A DNA stretch of 64,000 bases from Kalaharituber pfeilii. Taxonomy: Eukaryota; Ascomycota; Pezizomycetes; Pezizales; Pezizaceae. Below the pieces are notes generated by a model. That model was not told the origin of the DNA. It did not search any database and worked only from the letters and a program-made list of their open reading frames with translations. Both the position numbers and the translations under genes were made by a program. Every line of letters starts with the position of its first letter. Position 1 is the stretch's first letter. The DNA lies in contig WHUZ01000062.1 in assembly GCA_015179045.1 (NCBI GenBank), forward strand, positions 124,001 through 188,000, given 5' to 3'. This document shows positions 36,457-48,889 of the stretch, piece after piece.

Positions 36457-39400
36457 ATGGAGAGATAGAGAGGGAGGGGAAGAGGGAGCGGAGCGGGAGA
36501 AGTAAGGCTTCAAACGCCGCTAGAGAGCGCATAGATTCGCAATGTGGGCGCCCGCCTATTGGGACAAACGTGGGAACCTCACGGGGAACACACAAAAGCA
36601 AGCCGATTTGCCTGGGCACGGGGATACACGATTTGGCTTCTGCTCCCATCCGCCCACCCACCCACCACCACCACTATCACCCGACGGTCGAAAAGCTCTC
36701 GCTGCCCCGTGCCGCTTCGCTACATGATCCCGTTGAAAAAAAAATAGTCAGGCGTCAATTTTGTTCATATTATGTATGTTCATTTCATTATCGCAAAACG
36801 CAGGCCCGCCCTAGTCTCGTAACAAGGCTTTTTGGAGATTTGCAACCTTCACACCCGAAGCCGTGGCTCACACACACACACACGCACACACACAACCCCA
36901 TGAACACACCCACCCTAGCAATGCCCTTGATCGCCCAATCAGCCTTTGCGGGGGTGGGAGAATGACGAAAGAGAAATTGTAGAATAGCTACCGTACCTGC
37001 AGAAAGCACAGCACGGAAGCTAACTGCTAGCTTTACTCGACACTGAGATATGTATCCCGTGCAAAAATCGAGCTGAAGCGTTTGATGATACTTGGGTAGC
37101 TGTACTCTACTCGGAATGTGTGTGTGTGCTGTTTTCTGTTTGCAGGGAGGGAGAGGGGGGGGGAAAAGAAAGAACGCAAGGGAACAATTTATCTTGATTT
37201 TGCGTTTTTTTATGTAAGCTGTGCTTTCGGCTCGGGTGACAGATGCGCAAGATTTCCACAGAACAATACTTATCGGAAGTGAGTACAGCACCTGCAAAAC
37301 AATACCGTATGCAAGGTGGACACACACCCACACTACATCACATCATACCATCAAAAAGAATGAGCTCAAGCCCTCCCCATTTCCCTTTCGCAATTCGATT
37401 GCCCCCGCCTCCGCAAAGGCCGGGTAAAATAGATCTTCCCCTGTTGTTTTTAAATTCAGAGAGCCTTCTTCCCACATAAAATCTATCTCGATGACCTCCT
37501 TTCTCCCCGCTGAGCTCAGGTTGGCAGGAGGCGGGGTTGAAGAAGAGCTCCCGACCGTTCTTCTGACCTCATACCTGTTTTGGTTGCCAAATCAACCTGC
37601 TCATGCATGTACTTTCTTTTCATGCAAGCTCAAATGCACAGCAAGAACCCTTTCTCCAATTGGGTCTGCACGCGACGAGCCCCACCGTATTGGACTGCCG
37701 TTGGCCCCTGATGAGGTAGCTCTAGCAAAACCCGCATTACAGGATCCGCCCAGGCTCGAACGGTACAAGTGCCCTTTTTATCATAACTAAGAACGAACTC
37801 TGATTTGCAGGGTCTAGTTAGATGCTGGGAACCGGTTTACCCGCGGAGGACCCTGAGAAAACGCTAACATCAAGAGATAAGCTGTTCATTTGTTCTCTGT
37901 GTGTGTGTGAGCTTTTTATCTTATCCATCTAAAAACCTGAAGCTCCCCGCCAGTCGAATCCCGAACACGCTATGATACAAATACTTACTTCCGTTTTCAT
38001 CGTGATGCAGCAGCGTTCTTTTTCCCAACTACTCATACAGTACCATGTTGAATACCAAAGCAAAGAGAAAAAATTCTTCAACATATCATACGTTTATCTT
38101 CTGTTACGGTATCCTCCCCACCCCTCGCAGTCTCAAAAATACGAAACCCTGTTCCTCGGCCCCGCGATCCTTGCATGCCAGCTCATCGACTCTTTTCATC
38201 CAATTCCCATGGCGGATTTGGGGGGATACTATGTATATATTACTTCATTCTTCTGCGATTACACCATTGTTGGCATGTAGCAGAAAGGATAGATGGAGTT
38301 GTATTTGTTCTTTGCGTTCCTGGGTTCCTGGGTAGTAGATAAACGGAACATTAGAAAAGAATAAAAAAAAAACGTGACGATAGCGATTTTTAGCAGCAGG
38401 AGGGGTTCAACTAGTCAAGCAGCCAACTCGAACAATACACATCAAATGCTTATTTTTCGCGCATTCCGTCAATTGACTGTTGCGATAAAAAAGCGTTCAT
38501 ACAGCAGCAGCTGAAGTGCGTCAATGACTATGTGGCGTGAGGAGTAGTAGTTTCGGGGTCGTCCATGTACGGGAGGCAACGTAACGAGCTCGCTTTGTGC
38601 CACGGAGGGGAAGGGAGGTGTTACATATGTGTTACCATCATGACGAATGGCAAGTACCTAGCTTAGAACCGAGACAAATGATCTAAAAGTGGGGGAACGG
38701 GATGCATGATCGAGATGACCTATTGGACAGAGCCGCACCAGTGAACAATTGTTACGCACGCACGCACGCAGGCAAACGCAACGCATCTACAAGACAACAG
38801 ATGGGGACCAGATGGAATGACGGGGGGCGTTGCCTAACCTAACTTCTTCGATACAGTTGTATCCTGGTCGATGTGATGTGTGTGATGTGGTGAAGGTGGA
38901 GTAAGATCCTGCTCTTTACTGTAAGGTACGAAGACAGCTGTCATTGTTCCGACAACAATGTGACAAGTTGGGAGTCCGGTAGTCTGGTTGGTTGGTGGAT
39001 CGAGTCTCTTTCTAATTCGTCGGTGTGTCCTGGTGTGAGAAGAGCCAATTATATACGCTGATCTCGAGATTGGTGGTGCTAATTGGCTAGTATCTTGTTT
39101 ATGATAAAACGTTGGAAGGCGCGATTGTTGTGAACGATCATACCGGAGAATCACAATCGAAGCATTCGTAGTCGAAATTCCGTGGACCTTCCAATGTCCA
39201 ATTATGCTTACTGGACTTAGTTTTGAGAAAACGTTAAAGGTGCGATAGTTGTGCAAATTCAATTGCGGCGCAGAGAAAATCGTAATTGTAATCGAAAAGT
39301 CATCGGGCTAGTTATATTCGCGGAGGTATCCGCACTGGGCTTGGGGGTACATCGACCGGATCGGATCTTAATATCCAAGACCCCGTACCGGTACATATTT

Positions 39401-40420
39401 GCGAAAAGGATCTTATTGAAGCCAGCCACGGGTATCGGGTATATACGGTTAACCGCTGTTGCAGTAGCACATACAGAATACGTACAGAGCTTGGGAGTTT
39501 TTCCGTTCGTTGACGAAATGTATGCAGATCATATCGAGACTGCATTGACCCGATTTCCGGGGAAGTCGCGGTGACGATGCACCGAGGGGAAGAAAAGCTA
39601 GAAAGTAAGTTTTTTTTTTTTTTTTTTTTTTTTTACCGATGCAGCGGGGGGGGGGGGGCGGAAATCTGTAAAAACCCAAGAGGGATGGAGACCGGGAACC
39701 TAGTGTGGTGATTTTTCACTTGGACTTTATTTTTTGGTGGTGGGAAATCGTCACAATCACAGCAAAATGGGCCAATTGGGATCTGTAGTTGTCTGCGCGG
39801 TCGTCACCAGCAAATTTTTCCAGAGGGTCACTATTTATGTATTCTGTTACTTGTATTTTGCATTGGAGTAGGTGCAAAAAGCTGGATGCTGCGAATTTAA
39901 ATGGCTCGAACCAATCTATTTATGCAAAAACCCGACAAGCCATCGGGGAGGGGGGGCGCCGCGGTCAATGTTCGCAACTCCCCCATCGATCGGATATCAC
40001 ACCACGGATTCACCAATGTTGCCAAAAACGAGCGAAATTAACCTAGTTGAGTACTGCCGTCGCCTTTTTCCCGGGGCCGGATCGGCTCGCGTAAGGTGAA
40101 GTTGGAAGCTGGTTCGAAGGTAGTATTGTTGATGGTGGGGGATAGTAAATTGAGCGGAATGTTTGAGGATGTTGGTCCTGTCGTTGGATAAGGTTTTGGG
40201 ATCTCTGTTATACGCGTAGTGGTGCTCAATTCAACTTGTGCAGAATGAGCAGTTATGCATAGCGGTGAGTTTGCTCCTCGGCTTGGCGGCGGGGCGTGGA
40301 CGCGGTGGCGGCAGTGGAGGCGCATAAGTTGTTATGAGCGGCCAGCGGGCGTGGGGAATGGGAGACTGGGGCGGTACGTTGTGCCCGGGGGCTTAATATC
40401 GATAGTTTATGGTTAGGCGG
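35781..40420. other. Long gene-poor region
   Basis: No open frame with a recognisable domain. It holds simple repeats: (GA)n at about 36424-36447, (CA)n at about 36870-36893, a run GCACGCACGCACGCA near 38757, poly-T at about 39609-39634 and poly-G at about 39646-39658. The base composition is less AT-rich than the TE islands, so an unrecognised multi-exon gene cannot be excluded. Confidence 0.5.
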
Positions 40421-40482
40421 TACCCTGCCATGGCGGAAAGCTGCATGCGGGGTCACGTGATTATAAAAAAAAAAAAAAAAAA
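40421..40482 (+). mobile_element. Ultra-short type-2 retroposed tail
   Basis: A 62-bp insert beginning TACCCTGCCATGGCGGAAAG and ending in poly-A. The TSD is GGTTAGGCGG (40411-40420, 40483-40492). Confidence 0.88.
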
Positions 40483-40569
40483 GGTTAGGCGGCCCGTTCC
40501 AGAACGCGGTAACCCCCCCTCCCCCTCCACCACCACCATTGCTACCTCTCCCACAACGAAGAATCTAAC

Positions 40570-40911
40570 GCTAACGTTGACGTAAACACACCAGAGCTAC
40601 TCCGGCGGCGTGAGGGATAGGATTAAGATGGGTTGGCCGGCGACTTTTCTCGTGGACATCTGCGGTCGCATGCAGAAGGCAATCTGGAAGCAGAGATGCC
40701 CAAGGGGTGAGGATGGATTGTGCAGACCCTTGGGTGACCAAGATGAAGGGGAGGGCCTTCGGGGAGTGATAGGAATTTTGGAATGGGCGAGGGGTTAGCC
40801 CCGGGGGATTTACTTCTATTGTTCCGTACTTGTACTTTGTTTTGATGTAACTAGACCTCGCCATAGCCCATAGGGCGGCACGCGAGTATTGATATAAAAA
40901 AAAAAAAAAAA
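40570..40911 (+). mobile_element. 5'-truncated LINE-A 3' end
   Basis: Reads the extreme C-terminus of ORF2 (ending I-L-E-W-A-R-G stop near 40798), then the 3' region with type-1 tail GCCATAGCCCATAGGGCGGC and poly-A. The left boundary is approximate and no TSD was found. Confidence 0.7.
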
Positions 40912-41436
40912 AATCTGTAGCCTGTTGGCTTCGCGTGGGCCAGATGTAGATGTCCCAGGGAACTCCAAGCTATCCGCCAGATACGGGACAAGGCGACAAA
41001 ACTCGCCGGCCCGAGCCCACTCTGCTGCTACACTTTGACCCAGAACTCTTCACTAACGTTCTCTCTACTATCTTAAATAGACAATACTTCTCCAACCCTT
41101 CCAAATCGTGCATCTACCACACCAGCTCCACAAAGCCCCCTTCCCAACACCACCATCGCCCTCGAAGCCCTCGGCCGCGACCCCCAACCGACCATTTCCT
41201 GCCTCTTCCCCAACACCATCCGCATGCGCGGCATCCCGCACAGCATGCTCTACGATTCCCGCCTCGCGCTTGTCGTCCAACGAAACGAAGAGCGACTTTG
41301 CGACCAGCCAGGGCAGGGTCCACGTCCCCGCAACCGCCAAAGCCACGGAGTCTTCCTCGTATTTACCGCCAACACTAACTACGACCACACAAAGGGCAAC
41401 GCGGGGGCCGGGTACAGTTTCCGTGGCGTCGACCGT

Positions 41437-42692
41437 CGGAACCTCTCCGGACAGGCAGATTCTGCCTGCCGCTCCCGGACCTCATCAGACGATAAACTTT
41501 ACGCCATGACACTGTGACACAGGTACCAACATTGTGGGGTAGGTATGATCAGTTGTTGGTACAGGCATAGGGCAAGACAAGTTTTAAAGTGGACTAGTGA
41601 CGTAAGTGCGTACCGTGCCCACTGGCTACCAAATGTCGGCCCATGCTGTGATCTACTAGTTTGAATGCATGTTTACTCAATTAAGTAAAAAATGAAAAAT
41701 GGAAAAATAGATCTGAATTAATGAGCAGATGAAGAAACAAAAATGAAATTTTGGGTTTCCTGTAGTACCTCACCCTGTCATATTACTTGCTCATCAGTTC
41801 CGGTCACTGCTAGTAGGCTTCGTCTTGCGCTGTCTCATGCTCGTAGGATGTTACATTTGGAGTACACTACTCCAGATGCACAAGAGCTTATTCATTTGCA
41901 GTGCAGAGCATTTTGAGGGTGTGCAATTGAGGTGCAGGTGTATGTAGTAAAAGGTTCAGGATATCCTGCAAAGCCTGACAATTTTGAAACTGCTGGATGA
42001 GCTACGCTGCTTTACAGGTTTGAATTCTTCGCTAGAAAGATTGGCATGACATTGCTCTGTTTAAATAATTTTGTTCCGCATACAAGCTACAGTCCTATCG
42101 CAGAGACAAAAAAAAAAATATGTTACCTCACTACAATATGTGAAGTTGAGAATCCAGCTGGCGCCGTTTGGCCATGGGTCAATATTCAATGATCACAATC
42201 CGGCAGCTTGAGACATTGACGCTGTAGGTTCGGTTGATGTAGTTAATAGCCATCTAGGATGAATTAAAGTGATTAGAATTGGTGTCTGCTATTCAAACAA
42301 TGGTCCAAGCTTGTTGTGACATGGAAGCGTGTATTGGTACAGTAAGTAATACTACTCATTACCAGCGTTTGTTGCTGTAATAGCATGCGTTGGTTGAAAG
42401 GCTGTAGCTACATTGCTATTTACCACGGCCCCCAAGAGAAACGCTGTTGTTTTCCCTACAAAACTGTCCTCTCAACAGAGAAGATACCCTGTTGCCACAC
42501 CAGGTCACTGACCTCTCGCACGGACTATGCCCAGCCTCTATTTTGCATCACTAAACGCTGGTAACAAGTACCAACATTTGATCTACCTACCCCACAATGT
42601 TGGTACCTGTGTCACAGTGTCATGGCGTAAAGTTTATCGCCTGATGAGGTCCGGGGGCGGCAGGCAGAATCTGCCTGTCCGGAGAGGTTCCG
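41437..42692. mobile_element. TIR element family I, copy 2
   Basis: 1256 bp with ends CGGAACCTCTCCGGACAGGC inverted and a perfect 9-bp TSD GTCGACCGT (41428-41436, 42693-42701). The interior is collinear, in reverse orientation, with the copy at 60501-61756. No transposase. It interrupts the GH95 frame. Confidence 0.93.
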
Positions 42693-43448
42693 GTCGACCG
42701 TGCTGAGGGAGTGCAGAGGGAGCTTGCTGCGGCAGCGAAGAGGGCGTTTGAGTCCTTGCTGTCGGCGCATATCAAGGACCACCGCGCCTGTTCAACACCT
42801 TCAAGCGCGCTGGGCTCAAAATCCAAGCTGACATCCCAGCTCGTAAAGGAATACAGTCTTACCAAGAGTGGCGACCCGTACCTCGAGGCCCTCCTGTTCC
42901 ACTACGCCCGGTAATTGCTCATCGCCTCCACGCGTCTCGGCGCCATGCCGCAGAACCTCCAGGGCGTCTGGTCTTGGGGCTTGGGGGCTCCCTTGTCTGC
43001 AGACTACCACACCAACAACATCCTGCAAATGAAGCTCTGGGGCGCCGAGACCTTTGGCCCCGCGGGCGCACATCCCGAGGCCGTCTGGACGCACATGCGG
43101 TGTGGTAGTAACCACGGTACCGATGGAAAGGATAAGGCCAAACGCGGGCTGGAGCGGTACTCATCGGTAGGGCCACATGATGACACATGCGTGAGATGAG
43201 GAAGAAAATTACGTTTAAGAAGCGAGATGTGTATGTACAGGCTCAGTTAAAAGGCGAAGGTGGTCTATAAAATGGATGTAGATAGGACTGTATGGATAGA
43301 TCATACAGATATATACAGACAGCGACACACATGGACACGCACAGACAAGACAATTGAAGACCCTTTCCTTGACATCTGACCATTGAGGCTGCCCTTGAGG
43401 CTTCGTTCTGCCAGCTCTAGATACCGTCCTCCGTGCAAAACAGTGGAT

Positions 43449-43507
43449 TTTTTTTTTTTTTTTTTATTTCACGTGACCCCGCTTGTAGCTGTTCGCCAGG
43501 GCAGGGC
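43449..43507 (-). mobile_element. Ultra-short type-2 retroposed tail
   Basis: A 59-bp insert, poly-T on the left. The TSD is GCAAAACAGTGGAT (43435-43448, 43508-43521). It sits just upstream of the third GH95 fragment. Confidence 0.92.
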
Positions 43508-43869
43508 GCAAAACAGTGGATACTGTTGAGCCGTCATCACAGCGGGACCTCGCCGCACCGAGACCGCGCAGCTCCTCTACGGCGCTCCCGAGGGCTGGGT
43601 CATACACAACGAGCTCAACCCGTTCGGATCCACCGGCGTGAAGGGCGGCGACTCGGGCGGGAGCTACTGGCACTTTTACTTAGCAGCCAAGGCATGGATG
43701 ATGCAGCACGTCTGGGACCGGTACGACTATGGCCGGAACGCCACCTGTTGACGGAAGGCTGCGGGACCTCTCCGGGCAGGCCAGTCTGGCCTGCCCGCAT
43801 GCAGGGGTATCCACAGGGGAATGTAGACTACTTAGCCTGCCCGGTTGCAGAGGTTCTACTAGCCGAAAA

Positions 43870-44139
43870 TGTTGAAGATTATGCGACACACAAGGACCGA
43901 GACTATGAACCGAGATTATGAACCGAGATTATGGTATAAGGTTGTTCCATGTGATGAGGAATTTATGTTGTGGATACGTGTTGTGAGAATGAGCAACCTT
44001 AATACTCGCACAATTTGCCCGCAGCTCATGTCTATAAATAGGTGGATGTTAGGAGCACATATTGCACATTGAATACACAAGACATAAGAGTGAACAATAC
44101 TATACGAAGTCTACTACATAATTCTAGATATTTTCTTCA
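43870..44139. mobile_element. Solo LTR, 270 bp
   Basis: Begins TGTTGAAGATT and ends TTTTCTTCA (5' TG, 3' CA), with 5-bp TSD GAAAA (43865-43869, 44140-44144). It has a TATAAATA box at 44033-44040. TIR family II copy 1 lacks it. Length and ends fit a Ty1/copia-type LTR; the internal region has been lost by recombination. Strand is inferred as plus from the TATA box. Confidence 0.85.
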
Positions 44140-44298
44140 GAAAAACAGGTATCCGCACAGGGAATAAATGCATACCATGCGCTATGCAGCAGTTGGCATA
44201 AACTAGCATATTTTCGTATGCTTGGCTGTGGATGTTTATGAGACCAGTCCAAATTTCGTGGATAGTGTCCAATTTTATTATGTCAGAAGTATCCGGAC

Positions 44299-44364
44299 AG
44301 TTGGATCGCCATAGCCCATAGGGCGGCACGCGATTAATGATATTAAAAAAAAAAAAAAAAAAAA
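44299..44364 (+). mobile_element. Ultra-short type-1 LINE tail
   Basis: A 66-bp insert starting AGTTGGATCGCCATAGCCCA and ending poly-A. The TSD is AAGTATCCGGAC (44287-44298, 44365-44376). Confidence 0.92.
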
Positions 44365-44559
44365 AAGTATCCGGACTGCTGGCATAATGAATTTGGGACT
44401 TGCAACACCAACAGTCCTATACCTACATATCAGGACAAGGAAAATAGATATAAGTCCTCTACTAGGAATATAAAAATGGCACTGCAGGTAACCTTGATAA
44501 GCACAGGTTCAGGCATTATAATCAAAACTTACTATTCTGATAGGTCCTAAGATTTCGAG

Positions 44560-44950
44560 ACTGCTCTTCAGGGCTTTTCTAGAAGCTTTTCCAAGGCTAT
44601 TCCAAGAGCTGTTCCAGGGGCTGTTCCAGAGGCCATTGAAATACTGTTTGAGAGGCTGTTAGAGCTCAAAAGGCCTCCGAAACGGCCTCCGAAGTAGCCT
44701 CCGGAACAACCTCTGGAACGACCTCCGGAACAGCCTCTGAACAGCCTCTGAACAGCCTCTGGGACACCCTCTTAAACAGCTGTTCGAACAGCTGCTCGTA
44801 GCATGTCAACAGCTACTCAAACAGCCTCCGTCTGCCATGGCGAACAGCTACAAGCGGGGTCACGTGAAATTAAAAAAAAAAAAAAAACAGCCTCCGAAAC
44901 AGCCTCCGCAAAAGCTTCCAGAAAAGCCCCCGGAACAGGCTACAGAAGAG
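44560..44950. repeat. 12-bp minisatellite of TIR family II
   Basis: Degenerate CAGCCTCCGGAA-type units, some nearly perfect (AACAGCCTCTG repeated). Equivalent to 23565-23830 but longer, so copy number varies between elements. Confidence 0.75.
44831..44884 (+). mobile_element. Ultra-short type-2 retroposed tail
   Basis: A 54-bp insert starting TCTGCCATGGCGAACAGC. The TSD is AAACAGCCTCCG (44819-44830, 44885-44896), although the host is itself a 12-bp repeat, so the TSD could partly be coincidence. Confidence 0.82.
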
Positions 44951-45095
44951 CACTGCAATAGCAGTGAAAACAAATACCTTCATTGTTGTAGATATTATTT
45001 TTATTGATAAAAGCAATATTGGGCTATTTGGTGAGCGAATACCTCAATGTAGGCCCCGATAGCTACTCTTTTCTGGGGGGTTATTTCAGCACCTA

Positions 45096-46838
45096 ACGTC
45101 ACTGACCGGGATCCGGCGCATTACCGGGATCCGGCGCACTTCCGGAATAAAAACAATAGCCTCCTGTAAGGCCAAATCTTCATAGAAGATAACCAAATTG
45201 CACATACAGCTTGGAGAGGTATAGGAAAGTAACTTCCGCACCTCAGTTAGCCAATTGGAAATTTTGAATGATACTCTATGGTGGTAGTTGCCCAATTAGG
45301 CATCTGAACCCTATGCAAGTGTAAAATGGCAAGATGGCTATTGAGGACCTTGAGCAAGTGTATATACCTTCTATAGTATGTATTGAAGAGATCTGGAATG
45401 TTTCATAATAATTAGATACATATAGAACAGCTGGTGAGCCAATATCTATACATATAATTTTACTACTAGAAGTGAATTTTGATATTCAGTCTATATATAT
45501 TACTAAAAATATGAGGCATATTTAAAATGCTCTAGAATATAACTCTACATATAGGAAAATATATCCTAAGTAGCCTATAGGTATAGGTATTGATAAAAAC
45601 TAGAAATCAATAGGAATATCTATCTATATATACTCAAGTAGATAATATATATTCCTTAATACACCATACATGAATGCTGCAGTCCTAAGCTATGAAACTT
45701 CAAAAATATAATCTAGAGACTTTTAGAATATTATATAAAAACTCTTAGAGTAACCTAATACTACTTGCTCAAAGTAGACATGATTATATCTTTTTTTATA
45801 TAAAGACACCTTGAATTTTAGTCTATATATCATTGCAACATATATAAATACTATGATTATAACCCAATTATAGCCAATACATTACTAATACCTTACTTTA
45901 AACGTATCGCGCAAGTGTACTAGAAGGTTTATTACTTGTTTCTTATTTTTATTACTTATTTCTACTCTTATATATACTGTTGTATTTCTATAACTTTTTT
46001 ATTTCGTACTTAGCTCTCTACTACTCAATTCACTTATAAGGAGTAACTTTCTTATTTACTCTTTTACTATCTCTTCTATAAAATAAATAGCATCTATAAA
46101 TCTAACTGTTCTCTTTACTTCATCTAATTCTAAGAAAATAAATAGACCAAATTTAAGAAATTATACGTAACTTTAACAAACATAATTAAGTCACTCTGGA
46201 AGTTTCTATATAATATTCCAGAAGCTTTTAAATTATATTTCTGAAGTTTCATAGCTTAGAACTGCAGTATTCATATATGGTGCATTAAGGAATATTCATT
46301 ACCTAATTAGATATATATAGACAGATATCCCTATTAATCTCTACTTTCTGTCAATACTTATACCTATAGGCTACTCAAAATATATTCTTCTATGTGTAAA
46401 GTTATATTCTAGATCATTTTGAACATGCTTCATATTTTTAGAAATATATACAGACTGAATATTAAAATTTACTTCTAGCAGTATATGGATATTGGCTCAC
46501 CACTTGTTTCATATGTATCTAATCATCATGAAACATTTCAGATCTCTTGAATACATACTATAGAAGGTATATGCACTTGCTCAAGGTCCTCAATAGCCAT
46601 CTTGCCATTTTACACTTGCATAGGGTTCAGATGCCTAATTGGGCAACTACCACTATAGAGTATCATTCAAAATTTCCAATTGGCTAACTGAGGTGCGGAA
46701 GTTACTTTCCTATACCTCTCCAAGCTGTATGTGCAATTTGGTTATCTTCTATGAAGATTTGGCCTTACAGGAGGCTATTGTTTTTATTCCGGAAGTGCGC
46801 CGGATCCCGGTAATGCGCCGGATCCCAGTCAGTGACGT
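45096..46838. mobile_element. Foldback/long-TIR element
   Basis: Two arms of at least 600-700 bp (45096 to about 45760 and about 46200-46838) are reverse complements with few differences. Termini are ACGTCACTGACCGGGATCCG, next to a TA dinucleotide on each side (45094-45095, 46839-46840). The interior is strongly AT-rich and non-coding. Ends with TA fit a Tc1/mariner-type MITE of unusual arm length. A half copy lies at about 57440-58058. Confidence 0.82.
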
Positions 46839-47045
46839 TATGAGAATATTATTATCTTGCTGAGTATGATACTTGAGTTTTTACCTGACCTTTGTTGCCT
46901 GCCGTCCTTATATATACTACCTTGTTCTTGTGTTCATTCTGCTGCTATATAATAGGCCCAAATTCATTATGTCAGCTGTCCAGATAACCTCTAACATAAT
47001 AAAATTTGGACAATCTATCACGAATTGGACTAGTCTTAGAGATAA

Positions 47046-47279
47046 TCTATTATAGTACTGAGTTACATCCCTCTTGGCGGGCACCTAACCCCTGTCAAAA
47101 ACGACCTTGGCAACAACCAACCATCTATTATAGTACTGAGTTACATCCCTCTTGGCGGGCACCTAACCCCTGTCAAAAACGACCTTGGCAACAACCAACC
47201 ATCTATTATAGTACTGAGTTACATCCCTCTTGGCGGGCACCTAACCCCTGTCAAAAACGACCTTGGCAACAACCAACCA
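47046..47279 (+). repeat. Three tandem 78-bp Helitron 5' termini
   Basis: Units 47046-47123, 47124-47201 and 47202-47279 are practically identical. Each begins TC after A and contains ACTGAGTTACATCCCTCTTG, ending CAACCAACCA. Confidence 0.95.
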
Positions 47280-47929
47280 TCTTGTTGAAGAATATGCAGA
47301 GCTGAAGTGAAACAGCGTGCACAGTGGTTGGGTGTGCTGAAACATATGCAACCTGAGCTGTGGCCATGATGTAAGACTGACGTTTCATGATTTTATGGTC
47401 TTCTATTTCCTATACCGATTATATCCTCTTTGCAGTCTGAATCCGCTGCTATGCGCAACCTCATTCCGCACCAATGATTGTTTAGTTGGGTACGAAGGTA
47501 CTTCCTGAATTTTGCTGTATAAATAGGGCCGTTTTGGGACGCACATTTGGGGTTATTCTATAGGAATTAATTAACTGTATCCCACCGCACTTTAGCTCGC
47601 AATCTGTAGTTTTACCACACATCTCAACGTACTGAGTTACATCCCTCTTGGCGGCCACCTAACCCTTGAAAAAAAAAAGACCTTGGCGTCTACCTAACCC
47701 CTGAAAAAAAAAAAGACCTGTGAAATGTTCACATACTCCTAAACCTCAACATACCCCTGAACCTTCGTCATAAGGCACATATTAATGTGGAATATGCCAA
47801 ACGCCCAACAATACCTATATCAAGAGTTTCTATCACATTTCGTATGAAATCAACCTTCACGGAAATGGACACCATGACAATGAGGAGTTGCAATTGGCCG
47901 TATCTATCAATACCTTTATGTGAAATGTT

Positions 47930-48750
47930 CACATTCTTCTGAACCTCAACATTCTCGGCATAAGATACAGAAGAATGAGCCAAATTTTATAGGTATAGTA
48001 TATCTCTCTTACCATCAGAAGATGAAGTATAACGAGTTCAATTTGACAGGTATAGCAGCAGCTTTCCATAGCACAATAGTAACAGAGTGAGCCGAATTTA
48101 ACAAGTATAAGAGTACAATTTGACTGGTATTCGATGGCACGAGATGCAGCTGAACGAGTCAAATTTGACAGGTATGGTAGGTCTATTTCATCTCGCGAGA
48201 TATAGCAAAATGAGCTGAATTTGACAGGCACTTTGATAGGTATGATAGCTTCTCAATGGTGTGAGATGCAGAACAATGAGCTGAATTTAATAGGTATAAC
48301 AGTCTCCCTCAATGGCGCAAGATGAGGATGGATGTGGTCAAGTTGACCGATATGACCTTGACAGGCAAAAATGAGGCAGAATAAGCTCAATTTAACAGGT
48401 ATGACAGCTTTCTTTTGATGGCGTGAGATGAGGCAGAAATGAGCTCAAGTTGACAAGTATCACCGGACTCTTTCCACAGTGTGAGAACAGCAGAATGAGC
48501 CAAATTTGACAGGTACGGCAGGACGCACTGGGCAGCGTGGAACATGGTAAAATGAGCTCAATTCACAGTTAAGGCTGGCCCCTTTTTATGGTGCAAAGTG
48601 ACGCGGTATGGCTCAATTTGACAGATACAACAAGACCTGCTTTGATGGTGCGAGATATGCCAAAATGCGCTCAATTTACAATTTTACAGGTATGGCAGAT
48701 TACTCTCGATGGTGTGAGATGGAGCAAATTGAGAATGCGCTAGACTGGTA
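47930..48750. repeat. 56-bp satellite in Helitron B
   Basis: Reverse-complement version of the satellite at 16250-18200 (cores AATTTGACAGGTA and GAGCTGAATTTGACAGG). Fewer units than in Helitron A, which explains most of the size difference. Confidence 0.8.
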
Positions 48751-48889
48751 TAGCATGGCGGGGTGATAAAGGGGCACCTGCCAAAGGTTACAATCATCAG
48801 CTACTACAGTACCTACTGACTCAGGCTCCATTCCCCACCCTTCACTGTTTTTTAAATCGCAAGCACTCTATAGATAGCGATAGCTATGT

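Larger units (their letters stand above)
41122..43752 (+). pseudogene. GH95 alpha-L-fucosidase-like pseudogene
   Basis: Three collinear plus-strand fragments: 41122-41436 (ends G-A-G-Y-S-F-R-G-V-D), 42693-43110 (D-P-Y-L-E-A-L-L-F-H-Y-A-R, N-L-Q-G-V-W, A-D-Y-H-T-N-N-I-L-Q-M-K), and 43522-43752 ([15 protein letters not shown]). These are hallmark motifs of family 95 glycoside hydrolases, which cleave alpha-1,2-linked fucose or related galactose residues and are normally secreted. A TIR element splits fragments 1 and 2, a nonsense TAA lies at 42912 in place of a Tyr/Phe codon, about 400 bp before fragment 3 is unalignable, and a TIR family II end cuts it at 43762. The 5' and 3' parts of the gene were not found in the window. 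Confidence 0.8.

Noticed and set aside
36788..37333. 181-codon minus-strand frame with C-V-C-V runs
   Set aside because: It spans a (CA)n microsatellite and a G-run with no recognisable domain; taken as chance.
39251..39574. 107-codon plus-strand frame
   Set aside because: Short, no motif, overlaps another open frame antisense; no splice context supports it.
47046..47279. CRISPR-like array (three 78-bp identical repeats)
   Set aside because: No spacers; units abut directly and are Helitron 5' termini in a eukaryotic genome.
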